Assembly (NCBI GenBank): GCA_012841565.1
Contig: DUUM01000186.1
Location: 1-20,679 of the forward strand
Reading direction: 5' to 3'
Length of the DNA: 20,679 nt
Source: Candidatus Epulonipiscium sp.
Lineage (GTDB): Bacteria > Bacillota_A > Clostridia > Lachnospirales > Cellulosilyticaceae
Shown here: in pieces, positions 14,182 through 20,679 of the stretch
How the letters are laid out: the number at the start of each line of letters is the position of its first letter
Position numbering within the stretch: the stretch's first letter is position 1
Notes under the pieces: model-generated
The model's database searches: none
Seen by the model: only the letters and a program-made list of their open reading frames with translations
What the model was told of the DNA's origin: nothing
Made by a program: the position numbers and the translations under genes

Positions 14182-14961
14182 TTCAGTTTTCTTATTCATA
14201 ACAACCTTAGTTCCAGCAGGCTTAATCGCAGTGAAGTTTAGAGTAGTTGCAGCGTGTTGCTTTGCAAGATTCTCGTCAATATCCCCAGTTAATTGTGCTC
14301 TACTTATAGTTGAGTTGTTCTTATATCTTTTAGTCTTGTCCTTTGCTAGTGTTTCGTGAATAATCTCAATTTGAACAGTTGGATTAATGTGGTTTTCATC
14401 AATGTCGTAAGATTCTACTTCTGTAGCCTCGAACACATACTCCAAGAAGATAACCTTCCCAGCATCCGTCTCGTTGAATACAATCTTGTCAAGAGTAATC
14501 GCCTCAACTTCAAACTCCTTAGTAGCAGGTTCACCAGTAGTTTCAGTAGCCTTATAAGGCATGCTTTCACTATCTAAGATTGTCGGTACCCCTACAGCTT
14601 TTCCGAGTAGCGGAATTTCATAAGGAGCTTCCACAGGAATCATAGTTTCAATAAACTCCTTAATGTTTCCCGCACCTTTTTCAATCTTTGAGTTCTGCAG
14701 GAACGCAAGGGTAGCAGTGTTTAGTGTAGTAAAGTTAATCCCTATACCATAAGTGATACCTTCTTCATAAACGCCGGCTGGATAGTTTGAGTTGCCATCT
14801 GGAATATCATAAGTATTTAGCGTTTTCTTTCTCGTAATACCATCACAAGTTTCAGTACACATTCTTTTATCCTCTGGCTTTGTTGATAGTGCACCGGTTT
14901 CCGGGTCAACCTTTGTTAAAATAATCCTACCTGAGTTAATGCCTAAAAAATCTTTACTCAT
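14170..14961 (-). CDS. Major tail (tube) protein
   Basis: The ATG at 14961 follows AAAGGATGATGATAT. The 263-residue product begins MSKDFLGINSGRIILTKVDP and is rich in beta strands, Thr and Glu, with EVEAITLDKIVFNETDAGKV (central part) and a C-terminal strand VVMNKKTEIPL. No enzyme motif is seen. Its place directly before the tail assembly chaperones and tape measure, its length, and the terminator just after it point to the tube protein that forms stacked hexamer rings. An 'NINPTVQIEIIHET'-like stretch near residue 190 may belong to the tube beta-barrel. It should be one of the two most abundant virion proteins, so a strong ribosome-binding site and a 3' attenuator make sense. The identity is inferred from context more than from sequence. 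Confidence 0.78.
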   Translation of the reverse strand: MSKDFLGINSGRIILTKVDPETGALSTKPEDKRMCTETCDGITRKKTLNTYDIPDGNSNYPAGVYEEGITYGIGINFTTLNTATLAFLQNSKIEKGAGNIKEFIETMIPVEAPYEIPLLGKAVGVPTILDSESMPYKATETTGEPATKEFEVEAITLDKIVFNETDAGKVIFLEYVFEATEVESYDIDENHINPTVQIEIIHETLAKDKTKRYKNNSTISRAQLTGDIDENLAKQHAATTLNFTAIKPAGTKVVMNKKTEIPL

Positions 14962-14982
14962 ATATCATCATCCTTTCTAATT

Positions 14983-15399
14983 TTAAAGAGGACTAAAGTA
15001 GCCGAATCTAATACCATGGCAATAAAAACCAGTTGCCGTAGGGAGTTCGCCAAGTTGTCCTCTAAATGTCAAATAACGACCGTTAATTCGCTCACCTTTT
15101 AGTAAAGTGACGACCTTACCAATGACTTGCCTAGCTTTGAAATCTTCCATAACTGGTACATGGCAGTCTATTTCAATCATTTCTTCAAACAATATTTCAT
15201 TCCCAGTTGGGCGAGAGGGTAGAGGATAGACACACAGCCTTTTATCGCTAGAGACTAAATCACTCCATTGACTTCTCTTAATAACCTTTTTAGCAATTTC
15301 TGCATTGGTTTTGCCCGTCAAATCAAGAAGTTTCATTATTTCTTTGTCATCTATAAGCTTTTTTTGAATTCTGTTTAAATCTCCATCTATGTCATACAA
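14983..15399 (-). CDS. Probable tail terminator / tail completion protein (TTG start)
   Basis: The start is TTG (15397-15399), seven bases after AAAGGAG; the nearby ATG (15395) is out of frame and stops at once. The 138-residue product begins LYDIDGDLNRIQKKLIDDKE (first residue read as Met), then SDLVSSDKRLCVYPLPSRPT, EEMIEIDCHVPVM and LTFRGQLGELPTATGFYCHG. The mix of an N-terminal helix pair with four to five strands and the ending 'G..F.Y' resembles tail terminator (gpU/gp17-like) proteins, which cap the tube and join it to the head. It sits between the gp10-like protein and the major tail protein, the usual terminator position. The use of TTG and the terminator upstream may keep its copy number low. 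Confidence 0.6.
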   Translation of the reverse strand: MYDIDGDLNRIQKKLIDDKEIMKLLDLTGKTNAEIAKKVIKRSQWSDLVSSDKRLCVYPLPSRPTGNEILFEEMIEIDCHVPVMEDFKARQVIGKVVTLLKGERINGRYLTFRGQLGELPTATGFYCHGIRFGYFSPL

Positions 15400-15421
15400 G
15401 AAACCACTCCTTTCAGGGCAT

Positions 15422-15443
15422 AAAAATAACCCCTAGTGGGGTT
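15422..15443 (-). terminator. Terminator/attenuator after the gp10-like gene
   Basis: The minus strand reads AACCCC, loop ACTA, GGGGTT, then ATTTTTATGCCC. The perfect 6-bp GC-rich stem overlaps the stop codon of the 15443-15985 gene. The 16 bases at 15416-15431 are identical to 19105-19120 beside another terminator. Confidence 0.8.
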
Positions 15444-15985
15444 TAAGTCTTATCTGTAATTATATATTTGTGAAATGGAAAGCTTTTAACGGTAATCCTA
15501 ATCTTTTCTTTAAACCTAAAATGCTTCATCCACCTAGTAGCAGTTTTGATAGCATGAGATGGGGGAGTAGGGGTCACTTTTCCAGCCACCTCAAGGTCGA
15601 ATCCACCTTTACCACGTCCAGTGACGGAGTTACCAAAGATGTCAACCTGACCCGTTGTATTAGGTCTAGACCTAATCTTGTTATCATGCCTTGCAGGGTT
15701 CCAAGCAGGACTGTTCCTATAAGAATCCAGGGCAGGATTTGTTGTGTCCATTAAAGAACCAGTTCCAAACTCATCCATAACAACCCAAGCGCCACCTGTG
15801 ATAGTAGCGGTAATAACATTTGCAATATCTGATATTTCATCTTCACGCAAACTCTCCTTACCCTCTGGTGTTTGCATACCTTGCTTAGATTCATTGAGTA
15901 ATTCTTGTTGAAGGTCTTTCATAGCATCTATTAAACTAACCCTAAGGGCTACAATACAGCCTTGGCTATCAAATCTTATTGACAT
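15443..15985 (-). CDS. HK97 gp10-like head-tail joining / tail completion protein
   Basis: The ATG at 15985 follows GTAGGTGATTTT. The 180-residue product has an N-terminal helix ([18 protein letters not shown]), a strand pair around [17 protein letters not shown], a Pro/Asn/Arg loop ([18 protein letters not shown]) and a C-terminal [20 protein letters not shown]. The 'W...E.GtGs' turn, the basic loop and the closing 'A...A......i..' helix are familiar from HK97 gp10-like proteins, which complete the neck or tail end. It follows the connector genes and precedes the tail terminator gene, matching the gp10 position. The C-terminal [18 protein letters not shown] is longer than in the smallest members. 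An 18-bp perfect palindrome lies inside the gene (15659-15676). Confidence 0.62.
   Translation of the reverse strand: MSIRFDSQGCIVALRVSLIDAMKDLQQELLNESKQGMQTPEGKESLREDEISDIANVITATITGGAWVVMDEFGTGSLMDTTNPALDSYRNSPAWNPARHDNKIRSRPNTTGQVDIFGNSVTGRGKGGFDLEVAGKVTPTPPSHAIKTATRWMKHFRFKEKIRITVKSFPFHKYIITDKT
15659..15676. repeat. Perfect 18-bp palindrome inside the gp10-like gene
   Basis: ATTAGGTCTAGACCTAAT equals its own reverse complement. It encodes Ile-Arg-Ser-Arg-Pro-Asn in the gene's basic loop. By simple base chance about 0.1 such site is expected in a window of this length, so it may be coincidence. It is not followed by a T-run. Confidence 0.8.
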
Positions 15986-15993
15986 AAAATCAC

Positions 15994-16161
15994 CTACTCA
16001 TTTTCAAGCCAATTATACAATTTGCTCTTGCAATCATTACATATATGCTTTTCACTAAACTTGCCCGAGAAATCACTACATAAATCAAGTCTTATCGTGT
16101 CTTTTAATTCCTTTTTATCAGTAATAACTTTTTTGCACTTATCGCATACTATAGCTTTCAT
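15994..16161 (-). CDS. Small Cys-rich (zinc-ribbon-like) protein, 55 aa
   Basis: The ORF starts at ATG 16161 and shares the ATGA overlap with the stop of the upstream gene (16158), so translation is probably coupled; no separate strong ribosome-binding site is seen. The 55-residue product begins [20 protein letters not shown] and ends [17 protein letters not shown]. It has four cysteines in two CxxC pairs (CDKC at residues 6-9, CNDC at 41-44) with a His next to the second pair. This is a compact zinc-ribbon arrangement, usually structural and able to bind nucleic acid or protein. Its place in the connector cluster, between a gene of unknown role and a gp10-like gene, suggests a late function such as an assembly factor. 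No family name can be given. Stop TAG lies at 15994-15996, eight bases before the gp10-like start. Confidence 0.75.
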   Translation of the reverse strand: MKAIVCDKCKKVITDKKELKDTIRLDLCSDFSGKFSEKHICNDCKSKLYNWLENE

Positions 16162-16523
16162 TTCGACATCAGTCCCATCATAAGTTGATTTCCTTTTTGC
16201 ATATACCCCTTTTGTTTCTTATTCCAATTCTTTTTATACTTTGGGATATTGAATGGTGGGGCAGAGGTACGACTTTTCATAGCCATACAAAGGATTCCAC
16301 ATAGGTAATATAGGGCAACATTAGATAGCTGATTGAACTTTTCTTCTGTATCTATTTTCTTACCATTTAGTTGCATTTTCTCAATAGTGGGAGTGATTAA
16401 AATTTTCATAGCGCCAATGTTACCATCGGCATCAATAATTCTGTCAGGTAATAATTCTTCATTGCAAGTAAGCATTTTTCTAATTTTATTGTGATAACCT
16501 TTCCCTAAATATTCTTCATGCAT
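16158..16523 (-). CDS. Unknown protein in the head-tail connector cluster
   Basis: The ATG at 16523 follows a strong GGAGGTAATTTT. The 121-residue product begins MHEEYLGKGYHNKIRKMLTC. A central part (ALYYLCGILCMAMKSRTSAP) is helical and Cys/Met-rich. The C-terminal third is very basic (KYKKNWNKKQKGYMQKGNQL). It is not long or hydrophobic enough to be a clear membrane protein. Small basic proteins of this kind occur between connector genes of Gram-positive phages and are not functionally characterised as far as I know. It may be a neck component or an assembly factor. It ends with an ATGA overlap to the Cys-rich small protein, so the two are probably made together. The function is not recognised. 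Confidence 0.7.
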   Translation of the reverse strand: MHEEYLGKGYHNKIRKMLTCNEELLPDRIIDADGNIGAMKILITPTIEKMQLNGKKIDTEEKFNQLSNVALYYLCGILCMAMKSRTSAPPFNIPKYKKNWNKKQKGYMQKGNQLMMGLMSK

Positions 16524-16546
16524 AAAATTACCTCCATAATTTTATT

Positions 16547-17122
16547 TTAAGGCCTTAAATCTCTAGAAAGTTGAATCCTTGATATTCCACTCATGCCTAT
16601 ATCATCAATGCTGGCAATTTGATACTTTTCCCCACTAAATATAATTCTATCTAGTTCAAGTACACCTAAAGTCTTTGGTACTTGAAGGATATAAATAGTC
16701 CCCTCAAGTAACCCAGGGTCTTCTTGCCTAAGCCTAGAAGTGATAACCTCACCATAAGAGGGAATATCATAATTAATATCTCCCCAACCCTGTATAGGGT
16801 TAAAGTTTTCGTCTACATCATCTATATATCTTTTATGATCAAATACAATATTACATTTAGCAGAGAAAAAAGCTATCTCCAATGATTGCGGGTCATAGTT
16901 GCTAGACTGTACAAGGTACTTAGTATCTCTGATGGATATAATTTCCCCACTTTTAAGGTTAGAGTCAGCAACAATTAAGCCCTCCCAATAACCCTCACGG
17001 ATACCTAAATCCCTACTAGCCTTTGTAGACCGTCTAATCGACACCTTTGTATCTACAGGAATTTCTCTTTCTATAATGCAATCTTGGCCTTTTGAAATCA
17101 GAAACTTACCAGCATAAGACAT
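16547..17122 (-). CDS. Head-tail joining / neck protein
   Basis: I place the start at ATG 17122, eight bases after GGGGG; an in-frame GTG at 17131 overlaps the preceding stop and is less well spaced. The 191-residue product begins MSYAGKFLISKGQDCIIERE and is rich in beta strands throughout (GYWEGLIVADSNLKSGEIIS, KYLVQSSNYDP, GTIYILQVPKTLGVLELDRI, KYQIASIDDIG). Repeated 'G.ii.i.d..y.v......' strands suggest a small barrel such as a head-closure or stopper protein (SPP1 gp16/HK97 gp7-type role). It is 2 bases from the connector gene upstream, so the two are co-translated. The precise role is inferred from position only. A few Cys residues (17, 91) are not part of any motif. Confidence 0.55.
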   Translation of the reverse strand: MSYAGKFLISKGQDCIIEREIPVDTKVSIRRSTKASRDLGIREGYWEGLIVADSNLKSGEIISIRDTKYLVQSSNYDPQSLEIAFFSAKCNIVFDHKRYIDDVDENFNPIQGWGDINYDIPSYGEVITSRLRQEDPGLLEGTIYILQVPKTLGVLELDRIIFSGEKYQIASIDDIGMSGISRIQLSRDLRP

Positions 17123-17124
17123 AC

Positions 17125-17553
17125 CTACCACCCCCGCTTAGGATAAGTAACTCCAAAGTGAAGTGGGGTAGGGGAGACGTTACCATCTAATCCAGATGCT
17201 TTACTAATTAAAACGTCCCGTTCTTCTATGAATTCTGCTTTCTTATTATCCCAATTCACATATAGCTCGTGTCCTGCATGTGGTCCTGTTTCTTTCTTAG
17301 GCAACCTAGCACCCATAGAAGAGCATAAGAGTATGCAACACTCCAACACAACAGTAGATTCAAGGTAGACCCTAGAATCGCCATTCATGGCGATTTCCTC
17401 GTAGTCTGGTATTTGAGATATAATATTGGCTTCAGCTATAGTAATAATATCTGGCTGTTCAATGGCAGAATCGGGAAGATAGGCATTATCAACACCAATC
17501 TTGTCCCTAATTCTTTGTTGCCAGTTTTCATCAATTAATATTCTGTTTTCCAT
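17125..17553 (-). CDS. Head-tail connector (adaptor) protein
   Basis: The ATG at 17553 follows AAGGGG by eight bases; an in-frame GTG three codons earlier would sit directly on that site, so I reject it. The 142-residue product begins MENRILIDENWQQRIRDKIG. It has a largely helical layout: a loop with DNAYLPDSAIEQPDIITIAE, a helix with EANIISQIPDYEEI, then LESTVVLECCILLCSSMGAR, a short loop and a charged helix VNWDNKKAEFIEERDVLISK. Four- to five-helix proteins of about 100-150 residues right after the major capsid gene are typical adaptors (HK97 gp6/SPP1 gp15 type), forming a ring below the portal. The TAG stop is 2 bases before the neck protein start. The assignment rests on position and fold pattern. 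Confidence 0.65.
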   Translation of the reverse strand: MENRILIDENWQQRIRDKIGVDNAYLPDSAIEQPDIITIAEANIISQIPDYEEIAMNGDSRVYLESTVVLECCILLCSSMGARLPKKETGPHAGHELYVNWDNKKAEFIEERDVLISKASGLDGNVSPTPLHFGVTYPKRGW

Positions 17554-17572
17554 AGGGTTCACCCCTTAAAAT

Positions 17573-18661
17573 TTACTCGATTGTTAAAATCCTTGCGCTA
17601 TCAGCAAACATCTTCATAAATCCACTATTTTCAGATACAGTTAATAGCTCTGTTTGATTCTTGATAAATTTATCAGCTTCATTGATAGTAGAACCAATCT
17701 CAACTAATTCAGAGATACAGTTGTTTTTATCAATCGCATAAATAGCTTCTTTGCCACCTATTTTATCGATATGTGGGCTGTAGAGTAGAGTAGTGTTACC
17801 AATTAAGTTTTGTGGTAAGTTAGTCTTAACATTTAACCCACTTGCAAGTAACTCGTCCATCCTACCTGCAACTTCAATCTTAGGATAAAGCACCTCTAGG
17901 ATTTGAAGTAATCCATCGGTGTTAGCAACCACAGTATTAGCACCGTTAGGGTAAAATTTTAATAGGAACTTAACCCAAGCTTCTCTTGTCAACTTAGTAG
18001 CAGTGGAGTCAAGGTCTTTCATTTTTAAAGATTCAGCTGCGTTATCGTTTCCGTCACCATCTTTGATAACAGTTAAGATTTCAGCAACCTTATTGTCAGC
18101 AGCATCAAGTCCGATACGGTTAATATGAAGTCTAAACATATCAATGCTCATTCTCCTTAGTGCCTCATATGATATTTCAATTGCTCTACCATATTTATAA
18201 ATCTCAACAGCCTTTGAGCCAAGTTTTAACTTTGCAGTCGGAAGATCAGTAGCTTCTGTAACTCTTTTCATTGTAGTTGCCTTTTTATTTTTAGCATCGT
18301 TAAGGTCTAAGTAAGCAGCCTTGTAAACATTAGAATCAATCGGAGTTCTTCCAGCAACCAAGTGCGTATATAATGGGAAGTCTGCCATAGACTTAATCAA
18401 TGTCCTTGCAATGAACTCTGGGAATAAACTTTTATTCTCATTAGTTCTGTAGAAAGCTTCTACTTGAGAAGAGAAAATATTTCTTTCTGGCATACTTCTT
18501 GAAACAATCCCGGCCTCTTGCATTAATCTCCCAAATGCATCAATCTTACTTCCTTCTGGTGAAGGGTCTAGCATTTCCGCATAAGAGGATAACGTAAGCC
18601 CCTTGCCGAAAGCTTCTCTGTAAGTGTCGATATTTAAATTCTGTAAAGTTATTTTACTCAT
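17573..18661 (-). CDS. Major capsid protein (HK97 fold)
   Basis: The ATG at 18661 follows AAAAAAGGAGATGATGGA. The 362-residue product begins MSKITLQNLNIDTYREAFGK. The N-terminal part is helical and charged. Then come RTLIKSMADFPLYTHLVAGR and KYGRAIEISYEALRRMSIDM (about residues 155-174), the classic 'r.ieIs.ea...s..d' helix of HK97-type coat proteins. LKFYPNGANTVVANTDGLLQ lies in the A-domain, with IGNTTLLYSP and AIDKNNCISELV near the end. The size is normal for this fold. It lies just after a protease and a small decoration-like protein and before the connectors, as expected. This should be among the most abundant virion proteins. Whether an N-terminal segment is cut off by the protease cannot be told from sequence; the helical first 70-100 residues are a candidate delta-like region. 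Confidence 0.9.
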   Translation of the reverse strand: MSKITLQNLNIDTYREAFGKGLTLSSYAEMLDPSPEGSKIDAFGRLMQEAGIVSRSMPERNIFSSQVEAFYRTNENKSLFPEFIARTLIKSMADFPLYTHLVAGRTPIDSNVYKAAYLDLNDAKNKKATTMKRVTEATDLPTAKLKLGSKAVEIYKYGRAIEISYEALRRMSIDMFRLHINRIGLDAADNKVAEILTVIKDGDGNDNAAESLKMKDLDSTATKLTREAWVKFLLKFYPNGANTVVANTDGLLQILEVLYPKIEVAGRMDELLASGLNVKTNLPQNLIGNTTLLYSPHIDKIGGKEAIYAIDKNNCISELVEIGSTINEADKFIKNQTELLTVSENSGFMKMFADSARILTIE

Positions 18662-18681
18662 TCCATCATCTCCTTTTTTAA

Positions 18682-19080
18682 TTAACCTAAAAATATAGTT
18701 GCAGTTTTTGCAACAGAATCAACGTTAGTAAATACTGGACTTCTTAATTTTGCAGTAGTAGCACTGTCTTTAGATTTACCAGTCCCATCAACCGCTGCAA
18801 TCTTGCCAACAGTAGGAGCGATTGCACCTATAGGTACATCAGTCCTATAACCTTCATCTTGCACACTTACATGGCTATCGTTTTCATAAACATCAATAAA
18901 ACCAAAAACCGTATCTCCATCAGTCCCTAAGTCAACAGTGTCGTTGCCACTAATAACCACAGGGACACCTACAACACTATCTTTGCCATCACTAACAACT
19001 AATGCTTTAATCCCAGCACCAGCCTTAAAAGTCGTTTGGTGAGCCTTGATACCTTCATAACCTAATCCACCTCTTGCCAT
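18682..19080 (-). CDS. Head decoration-like protein
   Basis: The ATG at 19080 follows AAAGGATGTGTAGATT. The 132-residue product begins MARGGLGYEGIKAHQTTFKA and is made of beta strands and turns rich in Gly, Asp, Val and Thr (VVGVPVVISGNDTVDLGTDG, VFGFIDVYENDSHVSVQDEG, PTVGKIAAVDGTGKSKDSAT). 'V.g..v........v.lg.dgd.vfG.i..v..d...sVq..G' is a common pattern in small capsid-associated proteins that sit between the protease and the major capsid gene. They are often annotated as decoration or DUF2190-like proteins, which stabilise the shell. It follows a terminator at 19111-19135 and precedes the major capsid gene by 20 bases. The role is inferred from composition and neighbours. Confidence 0.65.
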   Translation of the reverse strand: MARGGLGYEGIKAHQTTFKAGAGIKALVVSDGKDSVVGVPVVISGNDTVDLGTDGDTVFGFIDVYENDSHVSVQDEGYRTDVPIGAIAPTVGKIAAVDGTGKSKDSATTAKLRSPVFTNVDSVAKTATIFLG

Positions 19081-19110
19081 AATCTACACATCCTTTCAAA
19101 TTTTGGGCAT

Positions 19111-19135
19111 AAAAATAACCACTACTTGAGTGGTT
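19111..19135 (-). terminator. Terminator/attenuator between protease and decoration-like genes
   Basis: The minus strand reads AACCACT, loop CAAGT, AGTGGTT, then ATTTTTATGCCC: a perfect 7-bp stem. Bases 19105-19120 are identical to 15416-15431 beside another terminator. With its T-run it could reduce transcription into the capsid genes or, more likely, end upstream transcripts while a downstream promoter serves the capsid; none is obvious. Confidence 0.75.
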
Positions 19136-19196
19136 TGCCTATTGCTATATAATTGTTATTATCATTTCATTGACCCCAACAATATGGTCTTGTTTT

Positions 19197-20540
19197 CTAA
19201 ACCCTATAAGCTTCATCAGGTAAGCTTTGTCCTAATTTATTCTTTGTATCAGGAGTGCTTAGTCTGCCGGTTGGAATATCATCACGTGCTTGTAGTTCAA
19301 AGGTTTTCATTATGTCTTTAATAGCCTTTGTACTCATAGTAGCGAATGTAGTTTTCCACGTCTCAGCAGTGAAGTCATTCCCTTGTGCCCTAACACCCAT
19401 TGCTATAGCGTCTTCAATGGTTTGCGTGTGATAATCTTGACCTTCTTTTGCAAGTCGCATAAGTTCGTCACCAGATGTTTCAATTCCAAATTTTTCAGTA
19501 ATTTCAGTTACGGGTATAGCTAAATACTCATTAGTATCAGTGATACCTTCACCGGTTTGTAAAGGCGCAGCACTATCCCTAATTGTTTGGAGAGCAGTAT
19601 CCCATTTTTCAGCTACTTTTTCCAACGCTTCCATAGCCGTCATGCCTTCGATATATTCAATTCCCAATGCTTCTAATGACTTTAATACATTTTCTTCATA
19701 CATATCCTTGTCACTTCCTTTCAATTTTACATTATCTAGACCACCAGTAGGAAACACCTTATTATGGTCTGATTTCTTAACCATAGTAACAAGGTTGCCA
19801 TTATGATATTGCCCGATGATAGGCACGTTATTTGGCAATTCTTCCTTATCATCTACAATGCTAAATTTACCAGACGGCATTTCAATAATGTCACCATGTT
19901 TAGATTGGGTGACTATAGCTCCTGGATAAGCCCCGTCCCAAACGATAGATTCTTCAAATAAAGCATTATTGTTATATGGAATAATAACAGAAGGGGACAT
20001 CGCAGTAACAAAGCAAGTCTTTTTACTTCCATCTTCCATCGTGTAAGTTCCACCTCTGTAGTGGCTACAGTCCCTACTCCAATAGTTCATATTACAGATA
20101 GAACACGTCATTCTATCCGTACTAAACCCTATTGAAGTGTCGGATAGGATTCCCGTTTCAATCCTTTTAATCAAAGAGTTGGCAGATACACCATCAGTAA
20201 CTTCATCATCCCTAAAGATGAATTTGTCTAGGTGCATTTCTACCGTTTCGCCCTCGGCACTACTAGGTATAATTCTTCCATCAAACACCTTGCCATACGG
20301 TATCCCTTGAATACCACCACTACTCCAATTATGATTAAGCATAAAAGATACACCTTTTTTAGCATCATCAACCATGACTTGAAGAAGTTCTTGGCTTAGT
20401 CTTGTATGCCTACCAGGTATCATTAGATCGCCTGCCGACTTACCACCAAACACGAATACTTCATCTTTACCTAAAGTCCTTTTAGCTAACTTATTAATTT
20501 TAGACAACTGTTCATCTGTAGCTACACCAAAATCACTCAT
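19197..20540 (-). CDS. Capsid maturation protease (HK97 type) with fused scaffold-like C-terminus
   Basis: The ATG at 20540 follows AAGAAGGTGATTAA. The protein has 447 residues. The N-terminal 200 resemble the prohead protease family (U35/S78-type): MLNHNW (His70, probable catalytic His) with GIPYGKV, then LSDTSIGFS (Ser136, probable nucleophile) and SPSVIIPYN. Inserted at 146-160 is a Cys/His cluster, CSICNMNYWSRDCSHY, which may bind zinc; similar inserts occur in some Gram-positive phage proteases. The C-terminal half is charged and helical (EENVLKSLEALGIEYIEGMT, MEALEKVAEKWDTALQTIRD) and fits a scaffold domain cut during maturation. No separate scaffold gene is visible, which supports the fusion. 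The gene lies before the capsid genes. Catalytic residues are assigned by motif position. Confidence 0.82.
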   Translation of the reverse strand: MSDFGVATDEQLSKINKLAKRTLGKDEVFVFGGKSAGDLMIPGRHTRLSQELLQVMVDDAKKGVSFMLNHNWSSGGIQGIPYGKVFDGRIIPSSAEGETVEMHLDKFIFRDDEVTDGVSANSLIKRIETGILSDTSIGFSTDRMTCSICNMNYWSRDCSHYRGGTYTMEDGSKKTCFVTAMSPSVIIPYNNNALFEESIVWDGAYPGAIVTQSKHGDIIEMPSGKFSIVDDKEELPNNVPIIGQYHNGNLVTMVKKSDHNKVFPTGGLDNVKLKGSDKDMYEENVLKSLEALGIEYIEGMTAMEALEKVAEKWDTALQTIRDSAAPLQTGEGITDTNEYLAIPVTEITEKFGIETSGDELMRLAKEGQDYHTQTIEDAIAMGVRAQGNDFTAETWKTTFATMSTKAIKDIMKTFELQARDDIPTGRLSTPDTKNKLGQSLPDEAYRV

Positions 20541-20568
20541 TTAATCACCTTCTTTCAATAAACTCAAA

Positions 20569-20679
20569 CTAATTTCTTGCAATACTTGCGTTAGCCCACA
20601 TTACAGATTGCTCTAAGTTAGTTAACGCCAATGACTTTTCTTTTGAATCAGGGCATAAGTCATTAATGAGATATGCAAA
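20569..20679 (-). CDS. Acb2-like protein, C-terminal fragment (probable anti-CBASS sponge)
   Basis: Only the last 36 codons and the TAG stop (20569-20571) are in the window; the start lies beyond the right edge. The visible end includes CPDSKEKSLALTNLEQSVMW and closes ANASIARN. This is the hallmark of the C-terminal helix of Acb2-type proteins (DUF7681), with 'cP.SrE.SLAlt.LE.avMWaNA.IARN'. Acb2 hexamers bind cyclic di- and trinucleotides and block CBASS, and in some cases Thoeris-type, signalling of the host. I infer the same role here, noting that not every member has been tested. Its place just upstream of the protease, within the head gene cluster, resembles where such genes lie in several phages. 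The stop codon and the protease ribosome-binding site are about 15 bases apart. Confidence 0.7.
   Translation of the reverse strand, partial: FAYLINDLCPDSKEKSLALTNLEQSVMWANASIARN

Noticed and set aside
1..20679. CRISPR arrays, tRNA genes, insertion sequences or attachment sites
   Set aside because: No regularly spaced repeats, tRNA-like cloverleaf, transposase or inverted-repeat ends were seen in the window.

Overview
The window is part of the late structural region of a long-tailed (siphovirus-type) phage or prophage. Every convincing gene reads on the minus strand, so gene order runs from high to low coordinates. The DNA is AT-rich, ribosome-binding sites are strong and GGAGG-like, and ATG, GTG, TTG and apparently one ATA serve as starts. 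The endolysin carries a C-terminal SLH (S-layer homology) domain. Together these suggest a low-GC Firmicute host, perhaps a clostridial one with an S-layer. No integrase, tRNA, rRNA, insertion sequence or CRISPR array is visible.

Head and connector module (20679 down to about 14983). The right edge holds the C-terminal 36 residues of a protein resembling Acb2-type cyclic-nucleotide sponges. Next come an HK97-type maturation protease with a probable fused scaffold (19197-20540), a small decoration-like head protein, the major capsid protein (17573-18661), two connector/neck proteins, a protein of unknown role, a 55-residue Cys-rich protein too short to be found easily, an HK97 gp10-like tail-completion protein, and a probable tail terminator with a TTG start.

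Tail shaft module (14961 down to 8148). This contains the major tail protein, a tail assembly chaperone pair apparently joined by a -1 ribosomal frameshift (a GC-rich hairpin sits 7 nt after the putative slip codon), and a 1786-residue TP901-type tape measure protein.

Lysis and fibre module (8133 down to 3332). A TcdE-like holin, an Amidase_2 endolysin with one SLH domain, and a second, LLH-type holin overlap one another and are followed by a strong terminator. Then come two tail-fibre/appendage proteins, an XkdW-like protein and a 38-residue protein. This module lies between the tape measure and the distal tail protein, where most siphophages have nothing.

Accessory block (3240 down to 1546). 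Three small genes are bracketed by terminators: two membrane proteins of unknown function and a membrane-anchored protein whose C-terminal part looks like a tail-fibre tip domain. They look like morons.

Baseplate module (1531 down to 1). The distal tail protein (Dit) carries an N-terminal repeat block and most likely starts at ATA. A perfect 16-bp palindrome separates it from the N-terminus of the tail-associated hub/lysin protein (Tal), which runs off the left edge. Several minus-strand terminators lie between genes of the structural operon, probably as partial attenuators that set the stoichiometry of head and tail proteins.
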